Shown: one piece after another, positions 1 through 8,276 of the stretch
Layout: each line of letters starts with the position of its first letter
Numbering within the stretch: the stretch's first letter is position 1
Assembly: GCF_005893125.1 (NCBI RefSeq)
Contig: NZ_VCJS01000060.1
Span: forward strand, 1-62,670
Direction of reading: 5' to 3'
Source: Nonomuraea basaltis
GTDB lineage: Bacteria > Actinomycetota > Actinomycetes > Streptosporangiales > Streptosporangiaceae
Length of the DNA: 62,670 bases
Notes under the pieces: generated by a model
What the model saw: only the letters and a program-made list of their open reading frames with translations
Told to the model about the DNA's origin: nothing
The model's database searches: none
Translations under genes and position numbers: made by a program

Positions 1-1498
1 CCTCGACGTTGGCGAAGTCCTCGACGCCGGCGTCGGAGCCGGCGGCGCGGGCGACGGCCTGGGCGATCGGGTGCTCGGAGGCATGCTCCAGCGCACCCGC
101 CAGCCTGAGCACCTCCTCCCGGCTTTCGCCCTCGGCCACGTGCACCTCGACCAGGGTCATCTTCCCCTCGGTGACCGTGCCGGTCTTGTCCAGCACCACC
201 GTGTCGATCTTCCGGGTCGACTCCAGCACCTCCGGACCCTTGATCAAGATGCCCAGCTGCGCCCCCCTGCCGGTGCCGACCAGCAACGCGGTCGGCGTGG
301 CCAGACCCAGCGCACACGGGCAAGCAATGATCAGCACCGCCACCGCGGCCGTGAACGCGGCCCCCACACCATCACCGGTGCCGAGCCAAAAGCCCAGCGT
401 GCCGAGCGCCAACGCGATCACGATCGGCACGAAAATCCCGGAGATCCGGTCGGCCAGCCGCTGCACCGCGGCCTTGCCGGTCTGCGCCTCCTCCACCAGC
501 CTGGCCATCTGCGCCAATTGGGTGTCGGCGCCCACCCGGGTCGCCCGGACGATCAACCGGCCGCCCGCGTTCACCGTCGCGCCGGCCACCCCATCCCCCG
601 GCCGCACCTCGACCGGCACCGACTCGCCGGTCAACATCGAGGCATCGACCGCCGAGGCACCTTCCTCGACCACCCCGTCAGTGGCGATCTTCTCACCAGG
701 ACGGACCACGAACCGGTCCCCGGCTGACAGCTCCTCGACCGGCACCCGCCGGCCGTCGGCCAACTCCACATCCTTGGAGCCCAGCTCCAGCAGAGCTCGC
801 AACGCCGCACCCGCCCGCCGCTTGGAACGCGCCTCGAAATAGCGCCCCGCCAGGATGAACGCGGTCACCCCAGCGGCAGCCTCCAGATAGATGTTGCCGG
901 AGCCGTCACTGCGTTCGATGGTGAACGCGAACGGGTGCGTCATCCCGGGCGTGCCGGCAGTGCCGAAGAACAGCGCCCACAGCGACCAGCCCAGCGCGGC
1001 AATGGTGCCGATCGAGATCAGCGTGTCCATCGTCGCGGCGCCGTGCCGCAGATTCGTCCAGGCCGCCTTGTGGAACGGCCAGCCCGCGTACACCACCACC
1101 GGCGCCGCCAGCGACAGCGACAACCACTGCCAGGAGGTGAACTGCAACGGCGGGATCATCGCCATCGCGATCACCGGCACGGCCAGCACCACAGACGTGA
1201 TCAAGCGTTGGCGCAGCGGCCGGAGCTCGTCCCCGGGCTCCTGCCCGCCCGTTTCCCCCTTCGGCGGGGCGGGCAGGGCGGCGCTGTAGCCGGCCTTCTC
1301 CACCTCGGCGATGAGCTGCTGCGGGTCGACCCCTTCGGGGAAGGTGACCTTCGCCTTCTCCGTGGCGTAGTTGACCGTCGCGGTCACGCCGTCCATCTTG
1401 TTGAGCTTGCGCTCGATGCGGTTGGCGCAGGACGCGCAGGTCATACCGCCGATCGAGAGCTCGACCGCGTTCTGCCGGTCATCGGTGACCGAGGACAT
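1..1498 (-). CDS. copA: Copper-translocating P1B-type ATPase, C-terminus beyond the window
   Basis: Heavy-metal P-type ATPase that would export Cu(I) across the membrane using ATP. The visible N-terminal ~499 residues start with a metal-binding HMA domain (GMTCASC near residue 20), then paired membrane segments, the actuator loop (LTGESVP), the CPC transmembrane metal site (IACPCALGLATPTA), the phosphorylation motif DKTGT and the P1B-specific EHP motif. The hydrolytic hinge lies off the left edge. The ATG at 1498 follows a good AAAGGAG site. It is the last gene of csoR-copZ-secreted protein-copA, so copper derepression through CsoR is expected. Family and substrate follow from CPC plus the HMA domain; the gene is incomplete only because the window ends. 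Confidence 0.95.
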   Translation of the reverse strand, partial: MSSVTDDRQNAVELSIGGMTCASCANRIERKLNKMDGVTATVNYATEKAKVTFPEGVDPQQLIAEVEKAGYSAALPAPPKGETGGQEPGDELRPLRQRLITSVVLAVPVIAMAMIPPLQFTSWQWLSLSLAAPVVVYAGWPFHKAAWTNLRHGAATMDTLISIGTIAALGWSLWALFFGTAGTPGMTHPFAFTIERSDGSGNIYLEAAAGVTAFILAGRYFEARSKRRAGAALRALLELGSKDVELADGRRVPVEELSAGDRFVVRPGEKIATDGVVEEGASAVDASMLTGESVPVEVRPGDGVAGATVNAGGRLIVRATRVGADTQLAQMARLVEEAQTGKAAVQRLADRISGIFVPIVIALALGTLGFWLGTGDGVGAAFTAAVAVLIIACPCALGLATPTALLVGTGRGAQLGILIKGPEVLESTRKIDTVVLDKTGTVTEGKMTLVEVHVAEGESREEVLRLAGALEHASEHPIAQAVARAAGSDAGVEDFANVE

Positions 1499-1519
1499 CA
1501 GCGTTCTCCTTTCTCTCGC

Positions 1520-2509
1520 TCAGTGGCTGTGGTCGTCGCCATGCCCGCTTGATGTGGGCGTGGATGTGGATGTTGTCGTGGGCGCGGGATCCACGTCCGT
1601 CCTCTGTCCGGCGCCGAGGGTGAAGTCGGCGGTACGGACCTTGCCCTCGTGCTGGAAGTCGAGGAAGAGCCGGTAGTCGCCGACGCTGGGCACCTCGGCA
1701 TAGAAGACGATCTCGGGCCCGGCCTTGGTGGTGCCGTCGCCTGGCTCGCCGTCCGGGTGGACGTGCAGGTAGGCCAGGTCTCTGGCGCGCAGGGCCACCA
1801 AGTGGCCGTAGGCGCCGAGGTAGGGCTGCAGGTCGGTGACCGGCTTGCCGTCATTGCTCACCTTGAGGGTGAGCTTGCTGGACTGCCCGGGCGTCAGCTC
1901 GCCGTCCAGGGTGACGGTGTAGCCGTCGACCGTCGCGGTACGGCTGGCCTGCGGAAGCGCCTGCGACTTGTAGTCGCCTGCCACGGACAGGTCGGCGCCC
2001 AGGGTCAGGGCGCTGCCACCGGTGGGCGCGAAGTCGGCGAAGGCACGGTACGCCCCGGCACCCGGCAGCGTCAGCTTGACCGACCAGACGCCGTCGGGCG
2101 TCATCTCGGGGTGCACGTGCTGGAAACTGCCGAGGTCGCGGGAGACGACGATGAAGTGCAATTTCTTGTCGTGCTCGATCTCGTAGTCAGTGACCGGCTT
2201 GTTGTCGGGGCCCGTGACGGTGAAGCGGAAGTCGGTCGGCTCGCCGGGCTTGATCGCGTCGGTGAGCGGGTTGAGGGTATAACCGTTCTCGGACACTTGA
2301 AGCCCTCCGGGGGTATCGCTCTTCGCCTGCTCGGTGGCGTGCTCCCCGTGTCCCGCGCCCGCCTCCGGCGTCGCCATCGTCGCCATCGCGGCGTGGTCCT
2401 GTGCCGGGGGCGTCCCGACCGGTCCCACCGCGTTGCCCACTCCTAAGGCGCCGCCGAAGACGACGGCCAATCCCAGGACGTAGGAGCCGAGCTTGGCCGC
2501 GGTGTTCAC
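1520..2509 (-). CDS. Secreted/membrane-anchored copper-locus protein (YtkA/CopC-like beta domains)
   Basis: 329 residues: one N-terminal hydrophobic segment (about residues 8-28), a Met/His-containing linker, then two Ig-like stretches with conserved HVHPEM and HVHPDGEP motifs, and a Thr/Ser-rich tail ending in GHGDDHSH. The paired His motifs and His-rich tail suggest extracytoplasmic copper binding or buffering; a catalytic role is not indicated. The start is GTG at 2509, overlapping the copZ stop by four bases (GTGA), so translation is coupled. Its place between copZ and copA supports a copper role. Related proteins occur in actinobacterial copper operons, usually without an assigned function. 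The specific biochemical role is unknown. Confidence 0.85.
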   Translation of the reverse strand: MNTAAKLGSYVLGLAVVFGGALGVGNAVGPVGTPPAQDHAAMATMATPEAGAGHGEHATEQAKSDTPGGLQVSENGYTLNPLTDAIKPGEPTDFRFTVTGPDNKPVTDYEIEHDKKLHFIVVSRDLGSFQHVHPEMTPDGVWSVKLTLPGAGAYRAFADFAPTGGSALTLGADLSVAGDYKSQALPQASRTATVDGYTVTLDGELTPGQSSKLTLKVSNDGKPVTDLQPYLGAYGHLVALRARDLAYLHVHPDGEPGDGTTKAGPEIVFYAEVPSVGDYRLFLDFQHEGKVRTADFTLGAGQRTDVDPAPTTTSTSTPTSSGHGDDHSH

Positions 2510-2715
2510 GGGTTCGCCACCTCGTATCCGGCCTCCTCGACCGCGGCGACGATCTTCACCGTGTCGATGGGGGCGTCGCTGTCCACGGTCAGCAGTCCGG
2601 TGGCCAGGTCCACCTCGACGCCCGTGACGCCGGCCACTTCGCTGACCTCTTCCTTGACCGAGCTGACGCAGTGACCGCAGGTCATGCCCTTGACGGTGTA
2701 GGTGGCGGTGCTCAT
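2506..2715 (-). CDS. copZ: Copper chaperone, HMA domain
   Basis: 69-residue single HMA domain with the metal motif GMTCGHC near the N-terminus and the usual beta-alpha-beta-beta-alpha-beta length. It would carry Cu(I) in the cytoplasm to the N-terminal HMA domain of the neighbouring CopA or to CsoR. The ATG at 2715 is chosen because longer in-frame extensions run into csoR and lack HMA homology; a GAGAGAT purine stretch precedes it. It lies 32 bases downstream of csoR and overlaps the next gene, so it belongs to the same operon. Confidence 0.93.
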   Translation of the reverse strand: MSTATYTVKGMTCGHCVSSVKEEVSEVAGVTGVEVDLATGLLTVDSDAPIDTVKIVAAVEEAGYEVANP

Positions 2716-2747
2716 ATCGATCTCTCCTTCAATACGGGTCAATGCGA

Positions 2748-3029
2748 TCAGGAACGGACGAGTCTGGCGATGGCGTCGGAGGCTTCCTTGATCTTCGCGT
2801 CCGCCTCCGGGCCGCCCTTCAGGGTGGCCTCCGCGACGCAGTGGGCCAGGTGCTCTTCGAGGAGCGACAGGGAGAACGACCGCAGCGCGCTGGTCGCCGC
2901 CGACACCTGAGTCAGGATGTCGATGCAGTACTTGTCGTCGTCGACCATGCGCTGCAGGCCACGGATCTGGCCTTCGATGCGGCGCAGTCTCACCGCATGG
3001 TCCTGCTTGGTGCTGGTGTATCCGGGCAT
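2748..3029 (-). CDS. csoR: Copper-sensing repressor CsoR
   Basis: 93-residue all-helical metal-sensing repressor of the CsoR/RcnR family. The Cu(I) ligand set is visible as Cys in DKYCIDIL and His/Cys in EEHLAHC (C-H-C fingerprint). CsoR binds DNA when copper-free and is released by Cu(I). It heads the copper operon, and a CsoR-like operator (3068-3084) lies 38 bases upstream of its ATG, which implies autoregulation. The same operator type recurs at 7267-7283, 12416-12432 and 12478-12494, so this protein probably also controls those promoters. Confidence 0.95.
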   Translation of the reverse strand: MPGYTSTKQDHAVRLRRIEGQIRGLQRMVDDDKYCIDILTQVSAATSALRSFSLSLLEEHLAHCVAEATLKGGPEADAKIKEASDAIARLVRS

Positions 3030-3067
3030 GTCGGTCCTCCCTCGGGTTCGTCACCCAGAACAACACT

Positions 3068-3084
3068 ATACCCCCCTATGGTAT
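3068..3084. promoter_or_regulatory. CsoR-type operator between csoR and the MFS gene
   Basis: The 17-bp inverted repeat ATACCC-CCCTA-TGGTAT has one perfect and one 5/6 arm against ATACCC-N5-GGGTAT, the G/C-tract pseudopalindrome typical of actinobacterial CsoR sites. It lies between divergent csoR (start 3029) and the MFS gene (start 3175), so it could repress both directions. Confidence 0.8.
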
Positions 3085-3174
3085 TCCTGGAAAGCCGAGT
3101 ACGTTCGGGCAGCTTGTCCGACGCTGCCGGCACCCCGGAACGCAGCCATCCATCGCGAATCCGAGGAGTTCGAC

Positions 3175-4098
3175 ATGCCACACGTGATCCGCAGACCAGG
3201 CGTGCTCGGCGGGACATCACTCGCCGTCTTTCTCGCCACCGTCCACTTCGTCAACGACGCGATCACCGCGATGCTGGGCGCCCTGCTGCCGACGTTGCAA
3301 GCGCGATTCCAACTCGGGCCGACGTTGCTGGCCCTGATCGTCGCCGTCTACTCGATCTCATCATCGGTCACCCAACCCTTCTTCGGCGCGGTAGCGGAAG
3401 ATCGCAGCTTGCGCCTGGCAGGGGCGACGGGCGTGCTGCTGGCCTCGTTGTCCCTCAGCCTGATCGGTGTCGCGCCCGCCCTGGTGGCCGTTTTCGCCCT
3501 CCTGGTCATCGGCGGCATGGGCTCGGCCGCACTGCATCCCGTCGGCACGGCGATCGCGGGCGGCCCCACCACGCCGAACAGGGTGCTCGGCGTGGGGTTG
3601 TTCACGGCCGGCGGGATGATCGGGTTCGCCCTGGGCCCGGTGCTGATCCTCTCCATGGTGTCGGCGTACGGCGTGGCCGTCACCCCATGGCTGATGGCGC
3701 CGGGCATCCTGCTCGCCGTCCTGATCTTCGCTCTGCTGCCCGACTGGGAACCGCATGGCCACCGGCCCCTGCGGACACTGTTTCAGCTCCGATTGCTGCG
3801 CGGACCCATCGGCGGGCTCACGGTCGCCTCCAGCCTGGCGAGCGTCGCCTTCGTCACCTTCACCAGTTCGCTGCCCCTCTGGCTGGTACGCGAACACGGC
3901 CTGGCGACCGACGACGCGTTGATCGGATGGACACTGGCCGCGTTCTCACTGGCAGCGGGGGTGGGCTCGGTGCTCGGCGGCATGCTCGCGCCACGCCTCG
4001 GCCGCCGCACGACGCTGGTCGGCTCCCTGGTCGCCGCGGGAACCCTGCGCTCCCACACGTCCGTACCCGCCGAAGAAGTCCCCGCCTCCCGCGGCTGA
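3175..4098 (+). CDS. MFS transporter, fosmidomycin-resistance-like, apparently C-terminally truncated
   Basis: Major facilitator superfamily membrane protein resembling the Fsr group, with N-terminal VHFVNDAITAMLGALLP and about nine membrane segments. Start ATG 3175 follows GAGGAG. Family members have about 400 residues and twelve segments; this one has 307 and ends after segment 9 in a polar tail (SVPAEEVPASRG) that does not look like MFS sequence. I infer a deletion that removed the last three helices, so transport function is doubtful. It lies divergent from csoR across the CsoR operator, suggesting copper control and possibly cotranscription with the following universal stress protein gene. 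Confidence 0.75.
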   Translation: MPHVIRRPGVLGGTSLAVFLATVHFVNDAITAMLGALLPTLQARFQLGPTLLALIVAVYSISSSVTQPFFGAVAEDRSLRLAGATGVLLASLSLSLIGVAPALVAVFALLVIGGMGSAALHPVGTAIAGGPTTPNRVLGVGLFTAGGMIGFALGPVLILSMVSAYGVAVTPWLMAPGILLAVLIFALLPDWEPHGHRPLRTLFQLRLLRGPIGGLTVASSLASVAFVTFTSSLPLWLVREHGLATDDALIGWTLAAFSLAAGVGSVLGGMLAPRLGRRTTLVGSLVAAGTLRSHTSVPAEEVPASRG

Positions 4099-4125
4099 CA
4101 CTCCACACGCAAAAGGAGAACCCCC

Positions 4126-4605
4126 ATGTCCACACCCATCCTCATCGCCTACGACGGCACCCCAGGCGCCCGGCACGCCATCCAAGAGACCGCACGGCTG
4201 TTCCCCGCCGCCCCCGCAGTAGTCCTGTACGCCCGCCGGCCGCTGGAGAGCCTCGCCGCCCACCTCGAAGGCCACCCCGCCCTGAAACACCTGCGCGACA
4301 TCGACGCCAACACCCACGACGCCTCCGAGCGACTGGCCACCGAAGGCGCCCAGCACGCCCGCACTCTCGGACTGAAGGCCGAGCCACACGTCGCCTCCGT
4401 CCCCGAGGAGGTCGTCGCCGACGCCATCGCGGACGTCGCCGAGCAGCTCGACGCCTCACTGATCGTCCTGGGCTCCCGCGGACGGCACGGACTACGAGCG
4501 ATGCTGTCCGGCAGCACCTCCACCCGCGTCATGCACACCACCGGACGACCCACACTCATCATCCCGTCCAAGCCACTCACGGCCGCCCGCCGCGCCGATC
4601 GCTGA
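4126..4605 (+). CDS. Universal stress protein (UspA family)
   Basis: 159 residues, one Usp domain. The ATP-binding signature is visible near the C-terminus (GSRGRHGLRAMLSGSTS, the G-2x-G-9x-G-S/T pattern), and the N-terminal strand ILIAYDGTPGARHA carries the conserved Asp. It probably binds ATP in the cytoplasm; its cellular role is general stress adaptation and not more specific. AAAGGAG precedes the ATG, and it lies 27 bases after the truncated MFS gene, likely in the same transcript. Confidence 0.9.
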   Translation: MSTPILIAYDGTPGARHAIQETARLFPAAPAVVLYARRPLESLAAHLEGHPALKHLRDIDANTHDASERLATEGAQHARTLGLKAEPHVASVPEEVVADAIADVAEQLDASLIVLGSRGRHGLRAMLSGSTSTRVMHTTGRPTLIIPSKPLTAARRADR

Positions 4606-4616
4606 GGCGGCGTGCC

Positions 4617-4748
4617 CCCGGCTCCGATACTCTCGCGGAACCAGGTGCATGCGGCGTCGGCAAGATGACGGACCATGCCCAGCAGGGACTGCTTGGAGAG
4701 CACAAGCGGTTGTTCGGACAATCGAGCCATGCTTCGCCGAAGCGCCAT
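4617..4748 (-). pseudogene. Fragment of a DinB/DUF664-type protein
   Basis: The minus strand encodes a short stretch containing SLLGMVRHLADAACTWFRES, which resembles the conserved helix with a metal-ligand His in actinobacterial DinB/DUF664 proteins. Only about 45 residues are recognisable and the rest of the domain is missing, so this is a remnant. The assignment rests on one motif. Confidence 0.4.
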
Positions 4749-4861
4749 ACATGGAACCAGAACAGCGGCGGTCAGGCACCGCCAGCCGGCCCTCCTGGAT
4801 GTCCGGATCCGTGGAATAGGTGTCCTTGTGGCCGTCCGTCGTGCGCCGAGAGACTGGCCCC

Positions 4862-5855
4862 GTGACGATGACTGGGTCCGGCGAAGTGATCTTCGCTGTG
4901 TCCGACGGGGTGTTGCTGCTCGATGTGGCGGGCCCGGTTCAGGTCTTCAACGATGCCGGTGGATATCGGGTGCGGTTGGCTTCGCTGGACGGGCGACCCG
5001 TTCGCACCGATGTCGGTATCTCGCTGAGTGTGGATCTCGCGCTGTCGGATCCGAACCTCACTGTGGACACGTTGGTCGTGCCGGGCTACCCGAGGAGCGC
5101 GTTCGCGACCCTCGCGCCCGCGCTGGTCGACGGTCTGCGGCAGGTGGCGCCTCGTGCCCGGCGGGTGGTCTCGGTCTGCACCGGCGCTTTCCTGCTCGCC
5201 GAAGCCGGTCTGCTCAACGGCCGGCGGGCCACGACGCATTGGGAGGCGTGCGACGCGTTCGCGGCACGGTTCCCCGATGTCACGGTGGAGCCGGACGCCA
5301 TCTACGTGCGGGACGGTCCGATCGTCACCTCAGCGGGCGCCTCCGCCGGGATCGATCTCGCGCTGGCGCTCGTCGGAGAGGACCATGGCGAGGGCCGGGC
5401 CCGCTCGGTCGCCAAGCACCTCGTCGTGTTTCTGCAACGTCCGGGCGGTCAGTCCCAGTTCGCCGATCGCGGCGCCGTTCCCGCGCCCCGCAACGCCACC
5501 GTACGCCGGGCGCTCGATCTCGTCGCGGCAAACCCGTCCGGAGACCACCGCCTCACCACGATGGCCGCCAACCTCGCCATCAGCGAGCGTCACCTGACCC
5601 GCCTGTTCCGCCGCGAACTCGGCTTGACGCCCGCCCAGTTCGTCGAGCGGCTTCGCGTCGAAGCGGCGCAGGCACGGCTGGAGTCCGGCGACACCCCCAT
5701 GCCCGAAGTCGCCAAGGCATGCTGGCTTCGGCTCACAGGAGACGATGCGCAAAGCGTTCCTGCGGGTGCTCGGCGTCGCGCCATCGGCGTACCGGCACCG
5801 GTTCCGGCTGTCCAGCCACAGGCCCACACCAGATCGTCAAGACGAAGGAATGTGA
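4862..5855 (+). pseudogene. GlxA/AraC-family regulator, broken by a one-base frameshift near its C-terminus
   Basis: N-terminal DJ-1/PfpI-like domain with the nucleophile-elbow Cys (VVSVCTGAFLLAEAG) followed by an AraC helix-turn-helix domain (SERHLTRLFRRELG). The usual second HTH (CGFGSAETMRKAFLRVLG in relatives) is in the +1 frame: an extra T near 5723 turns GCATGC-GGCTTCGG into GCATGC-TGGCTTCGG. Read across the shift, the protein ends at TGA 5853-5855, just before the next gene. Unshifted, the frame reads into the HD-domain gene as one 601-residue ORF. Either a real inactivating mutation or a sequencing error; the shift removes the second DNA-binding helix. Confidence 0.85.
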
Positions 5856-5857
5856 TC

Positions 5858-6625
5858 ATGCCTTTCCCCGTGTCCCGCCGCGCCGTGCTCACGACCGGTC
5901 TGGCCGGCACCGCAGCCGTACTGAGCGGCTCACCGTCCGCCGCCCGCGCCCACGCGGCCACGCCGGGCGGCCCCGACCTGTCGTTACCGTCCACCCGGCT
6001 CGCCCGCGAGGCCCTTCGGCTGGTCAACCGCAACCAGGAGCCCTACCTGCGCAACCACAGTCTGCGCAGCTTCCTGTTCGCCCGGGCGGCAGCCGAGCAG
6101 GCGGGGCAACGGCCGGGCCGGGACTACGACGTCGAGGTGGCCTTCCTGATCTGTGTCCTCCATGATATGGGGCTGACCACCGCGGCCGCCGGCGGCAACC
6201 AGCGGTTCGAGGTCGCCGGAGCCGACTTCGCCGCACGCTTCCTCGAGGAACGCGGCATGACCGACGGCCGCGTGGACACCATCTGGGACGGCATCGCCTT
6301 GCATACGACGTACACCATCAGCCGTTCACCGGTGTACCAGCGCCGCCGCCCGCCGGAGGTCATCATCACCACGAACGGGATCGGCCTCGACCTGTTCGGC
6401 CGGCCCGAAGACCTTCCACCCGGCTACGCCGACCGTGTGCACGCCGCCTACCCCCGCCTTGGCGGTGGCCGCGCGCTGACCGACGCGATCGTCGCCCACG
6501 CGATGTCCGACCCGCGCCAAGCCCCGCCGATGACCTTGCCCGGCGAGATCCTGCACCAGCGGCACCCATCTTTGCCGTACGAGACCTGGGACATGACGCT
6601 GGACTCCGGCGGCTGGGGCGACTAA
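5858..6625 (+). CDS. Tat-exported HD-domain protein (cyanamide-hydratase-like)
   Basis: 255 residues with a Tat-type signal (VSRRAVLTTGLAGTAAVLSG) and an HD phosphohydrolase-type domain: His in LRNHSLRSF and the HD pair in CVLHDMGL, with further His residues (LHTTYT, AHAMSD) that could complete a metal site. Similar HD proteins are annotated as cyanamide-hydratase-like and sit beside GlxA/AraC regulators, as here. ATG 5858 follows AAGGAA inside the regulator's end, so the two were probably cotranscribed. Substrate unknown. Confidence 0.8.
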   Translation: MPFPVSRRAVLTTGLAGTAAVLSGSPSAARAHAATPGGPDLSLPSTRLAREALRLVNRNQEPYLRNHSLRSFLFARAAAEQAGQRPGRDYDVEVAFLICVLHDMGLTTAAAGGNQRFEVAGADFAARFLEERGMTDGRVDTIWDGIALHTTYTISRSPVYQRRRPPEVIITTNGIGLDLFGRPEDLPPGYADRVHAAYPRLGGGRALTDAIVAHAMSDPRQAPPMTLPGEILHQRHPSLPYETWDMTLDSGGWGD

Positions 6626-6713
6626 CGGACGGCAAACCTGTGGTGACCGCGATGCCGGGTGCCGCTTGAGTGTCCCAGCCCTGTGTCCGTCGCCCGGCCG
6701 ACAACCGATACCC

Positions 6714-7238
6714 CTATGGGATCTCCTGAGGCTCAAGACCTATGAGGAGATTGAAGGCGCCGGTCAACAGGTTCAGCGAGACCAGACCGACGATCTCGGC
6801 TATCACCCGGTCGCTCCATCCAAGGGCACGCACCTCGGCCACATCCTCATCTGTGATGGATGAAGGTTCAGCCAGCACGCGGACGGCCAAGGCGATCAAG
6901 GCAGCCTCACGTGCATCGGTGGAAGTACCCTGTCGCGCCAGCGCGATGTCGGCTTCGCTCAGGCCCGCCGCCTGCGCGGCTTCGGTGTGCGCCGACAGGC
7001 ACATCGCGCACCCGATCCACTCCTGTACGGCCAGGGAGATCTTCTCGCTCAGTGAGCGTGGGATCTTCACCCGCTTCATCGCACGAGAGAAGTCCAAGTA
7101 GCCCTGAAGCAGGGCGGGCGAGTGGGCCATCGTGGACACCATGTCGCCTACCCCACCGTGCCGGGCGACGATGTCACTCAGTAGCTCGCGGGACTTTTCG
7201 GGGGCGTCGGCCGGATCGAGCGCTTGAAGGCGTCTCAT
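6714..7238 (-). CDS. AhpD-like carboxymuconolactone-decarboxylase family protein
   Basis: 174 residues of the CMD/AhpD fold. The redox-type active site is visible as EWIGCAMCLSAH (C-x2-C with a downstream His), typical of alkylhydroperoxidase-like members that reduce peroxides through a thiol pair. Start ATG 7238 has a strong GAGGAGGAA site; longer in-frame extensions are ignored. A perfect CsoR-type operator lies 28 bases upstream, so this enzyme is probably copper-induced, perhaps against copper-driven peroxide stress. The regulatory link is inference. Confidence 0.88.
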   Translation of the reverse strand: MRRLQALDPADAPEKSRELLSDIVARHGGVGDMVSTMAHSPALLQGYLDFSRAMKRVKIPRSLSEKISLAVQEWIGCAMCLSAHTEAAQAAGLSEADIALARQGTSTDAREAALIALAVRVLAEPSSITDEDVAEVRALGWSDRVIAEIVGLVSLNLLTGAFNLLIGLEPQEIP

Positions 7239-7266
7239 GAATTCCTCCTCGTTTCCGATCAACAAT

Positions 7267-7283
7267 ATACCCTGTGGGGGTAT
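7267..7283. promoter_or_regulatory. CsoR-type operator upstream of the AhpD-like gene
   Basis: ATACCC-TGTGG-GGGTAT: both 6-base arms are perfect inverted repeats with the same 5-base spacing as the site upstream of csoR. It lies just upstream of the minus-strand start at 7238. Confidence 0.82.
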
Positions 7284-7626
7284 TTCCGCTATGGCGCTGG
7301 CGTTCCTTGGCCCGCTGGACGGCGCACCCACGATGTTCCGCGCTTGCGGTGTCTGGGCGGTGCCGGTCAGAACGCTGAACCCGGTGGGGCCGCCACGAGG
7401 ATGGCCGAGCGGCAACACCCGGGCGCGCCCAGCACGGCCTCTTGGGCTGGCTCTTGCCCGGAGCAGCGGCAATCCAGCGCCCTTGCCGCCGCGCGTTGGC
7501 CAAGCGTCGGCTATAGGGGCTGCCTTGACTAAGGGAGCCGCCCTTGGAGCAGGGCGCGTGGGATCGCGACCTCTGAAGCGAGGCACCGGCATCGGCGGCG
7601 GTCGACCGATGCCATGAGTGAGGTCG
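7284..7626. other. Intergenic stretch with no supportable gene
   Basis: Between the copper operator and the DUF4396 stop codon I find only open frames with arginine/proline-rich translations and no family motif, ribosome site or repeat worth naming. Confidence 0.5.
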
Positions 7627-8049
7627 TCAGTGATGGTAGGCGTGAATCACGGCGTGTCCCTTGCCCCGCCCGATGATCCACTTGTTGATCGGCCACGTGA
7701 CGAGGAATGCGACCAGCAGTGCAAAGGCCAGCGCGCCCCAGAACAGCACCGACGCGAGACCGACATCCATGGCACCCGGAACGATCAGCATGACGCCGTT
7801 GTCGACGATCTCCATGACGAGGATCGACAGGGTGTCGGCCGCCAGCGCGAGCCGCAGCGCCGCACGCCAGCCCACGCCGGCTCGGAACAGGCCGCGCAAC
7901 GTGAGCGCGTACCCGAAGAAGAACGCCAGGACGACGGCCAGGATGATGCTGGGGACGTCGGCCCAGCCCAGCGCAGTGGCGATCACCATGCCGAGCACCT
8001 CGCCTATGGCGCAGCCGGTGAGGCAGTGCAGCGTCGCCGACGCGGCCAC
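7627..8049 (-). CDS. DUF4396 integral membrane protein
   Basis: About 140 residues starting from GTG 8049, with four to five membrane segments and the DUF4396 hallmark ATLHCLTGCAIGEVLGMV followed by ALAADTLSILVMEIVDN and a C-terminal GRGKGHAVIHAYHH. Function unknown; the family occurs beside copper and cupredoxin genes in actinobacteria. The frame stays open to 8367, but that extension overlaps the NlpC/P60 promoter and start and has no homologous look. GTG 8049 is the only start codon in the last part of the extension and has AGAAGG upstream. Start uncertain. Confidence 0.75.
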   Translation of the reverse strand: MAASATLHCLTGCAIGEVLGMVIATALGWADVPSIILAVVLAFFFGYALTLRGLFRAGVGWRAALRLALAADTLSILVMEIVDNGVMLIVPGAMDVGLASVLFWGALAFALLVAFLVTWPINKWIIGRGKGHAVIHAYHH

Positions 8050-8156
8050 TCCCCAGGTCGCCTTCTGCTGACGGCGAGCACCGGTGCGACCAGGTAGGGG
8101 GTGGCGGGCGGTGAGCCCGGAGAGCCGCCGTGAAGGCCACCGGTGTATGGGGGCCG

Positions 8157-8175
8157 GTGCTACTGCCGCTAGTAG
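8157..8175. promoter_or_regulatory. BlaI-type operator upstream of NlpC/P60 gene
   Basis: GTGCTA-N7-TAGTAG, 10/12 arm matches to CTACTA-N7-TAGTAG. An alternative 16-bp reading (8160-8175) has perfect CTACT/AGTAG arms. About 100 bases before the GTG at 8277. Confidence 0.6.
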
Positions 8176-8276
8176 ACATCGGCTTCCCTGGAGCGAATTG
8201 CCGTGATCGAGCCAATCACTCCTTCCACTTCTGTACCATTTCGCCCAGGTTTGAAGACTTACGAGGAGGCATCGTA

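Noticed and set aside
2742..4865. 707-codon plus-strand open frame across csoR, MFS and Usp genes
   Set aside because: Arg/Pro-rich shadow translation that overlaps three well-supported genes in other frames.
6708..6724. ATACCC-N5-GGATCT, a weak CsoR-like repeat
   Set aside because: It lies over the stop codon of the AhpD-like gene at a convergent junction, with only 10/12 arm matches and no promoter to control.
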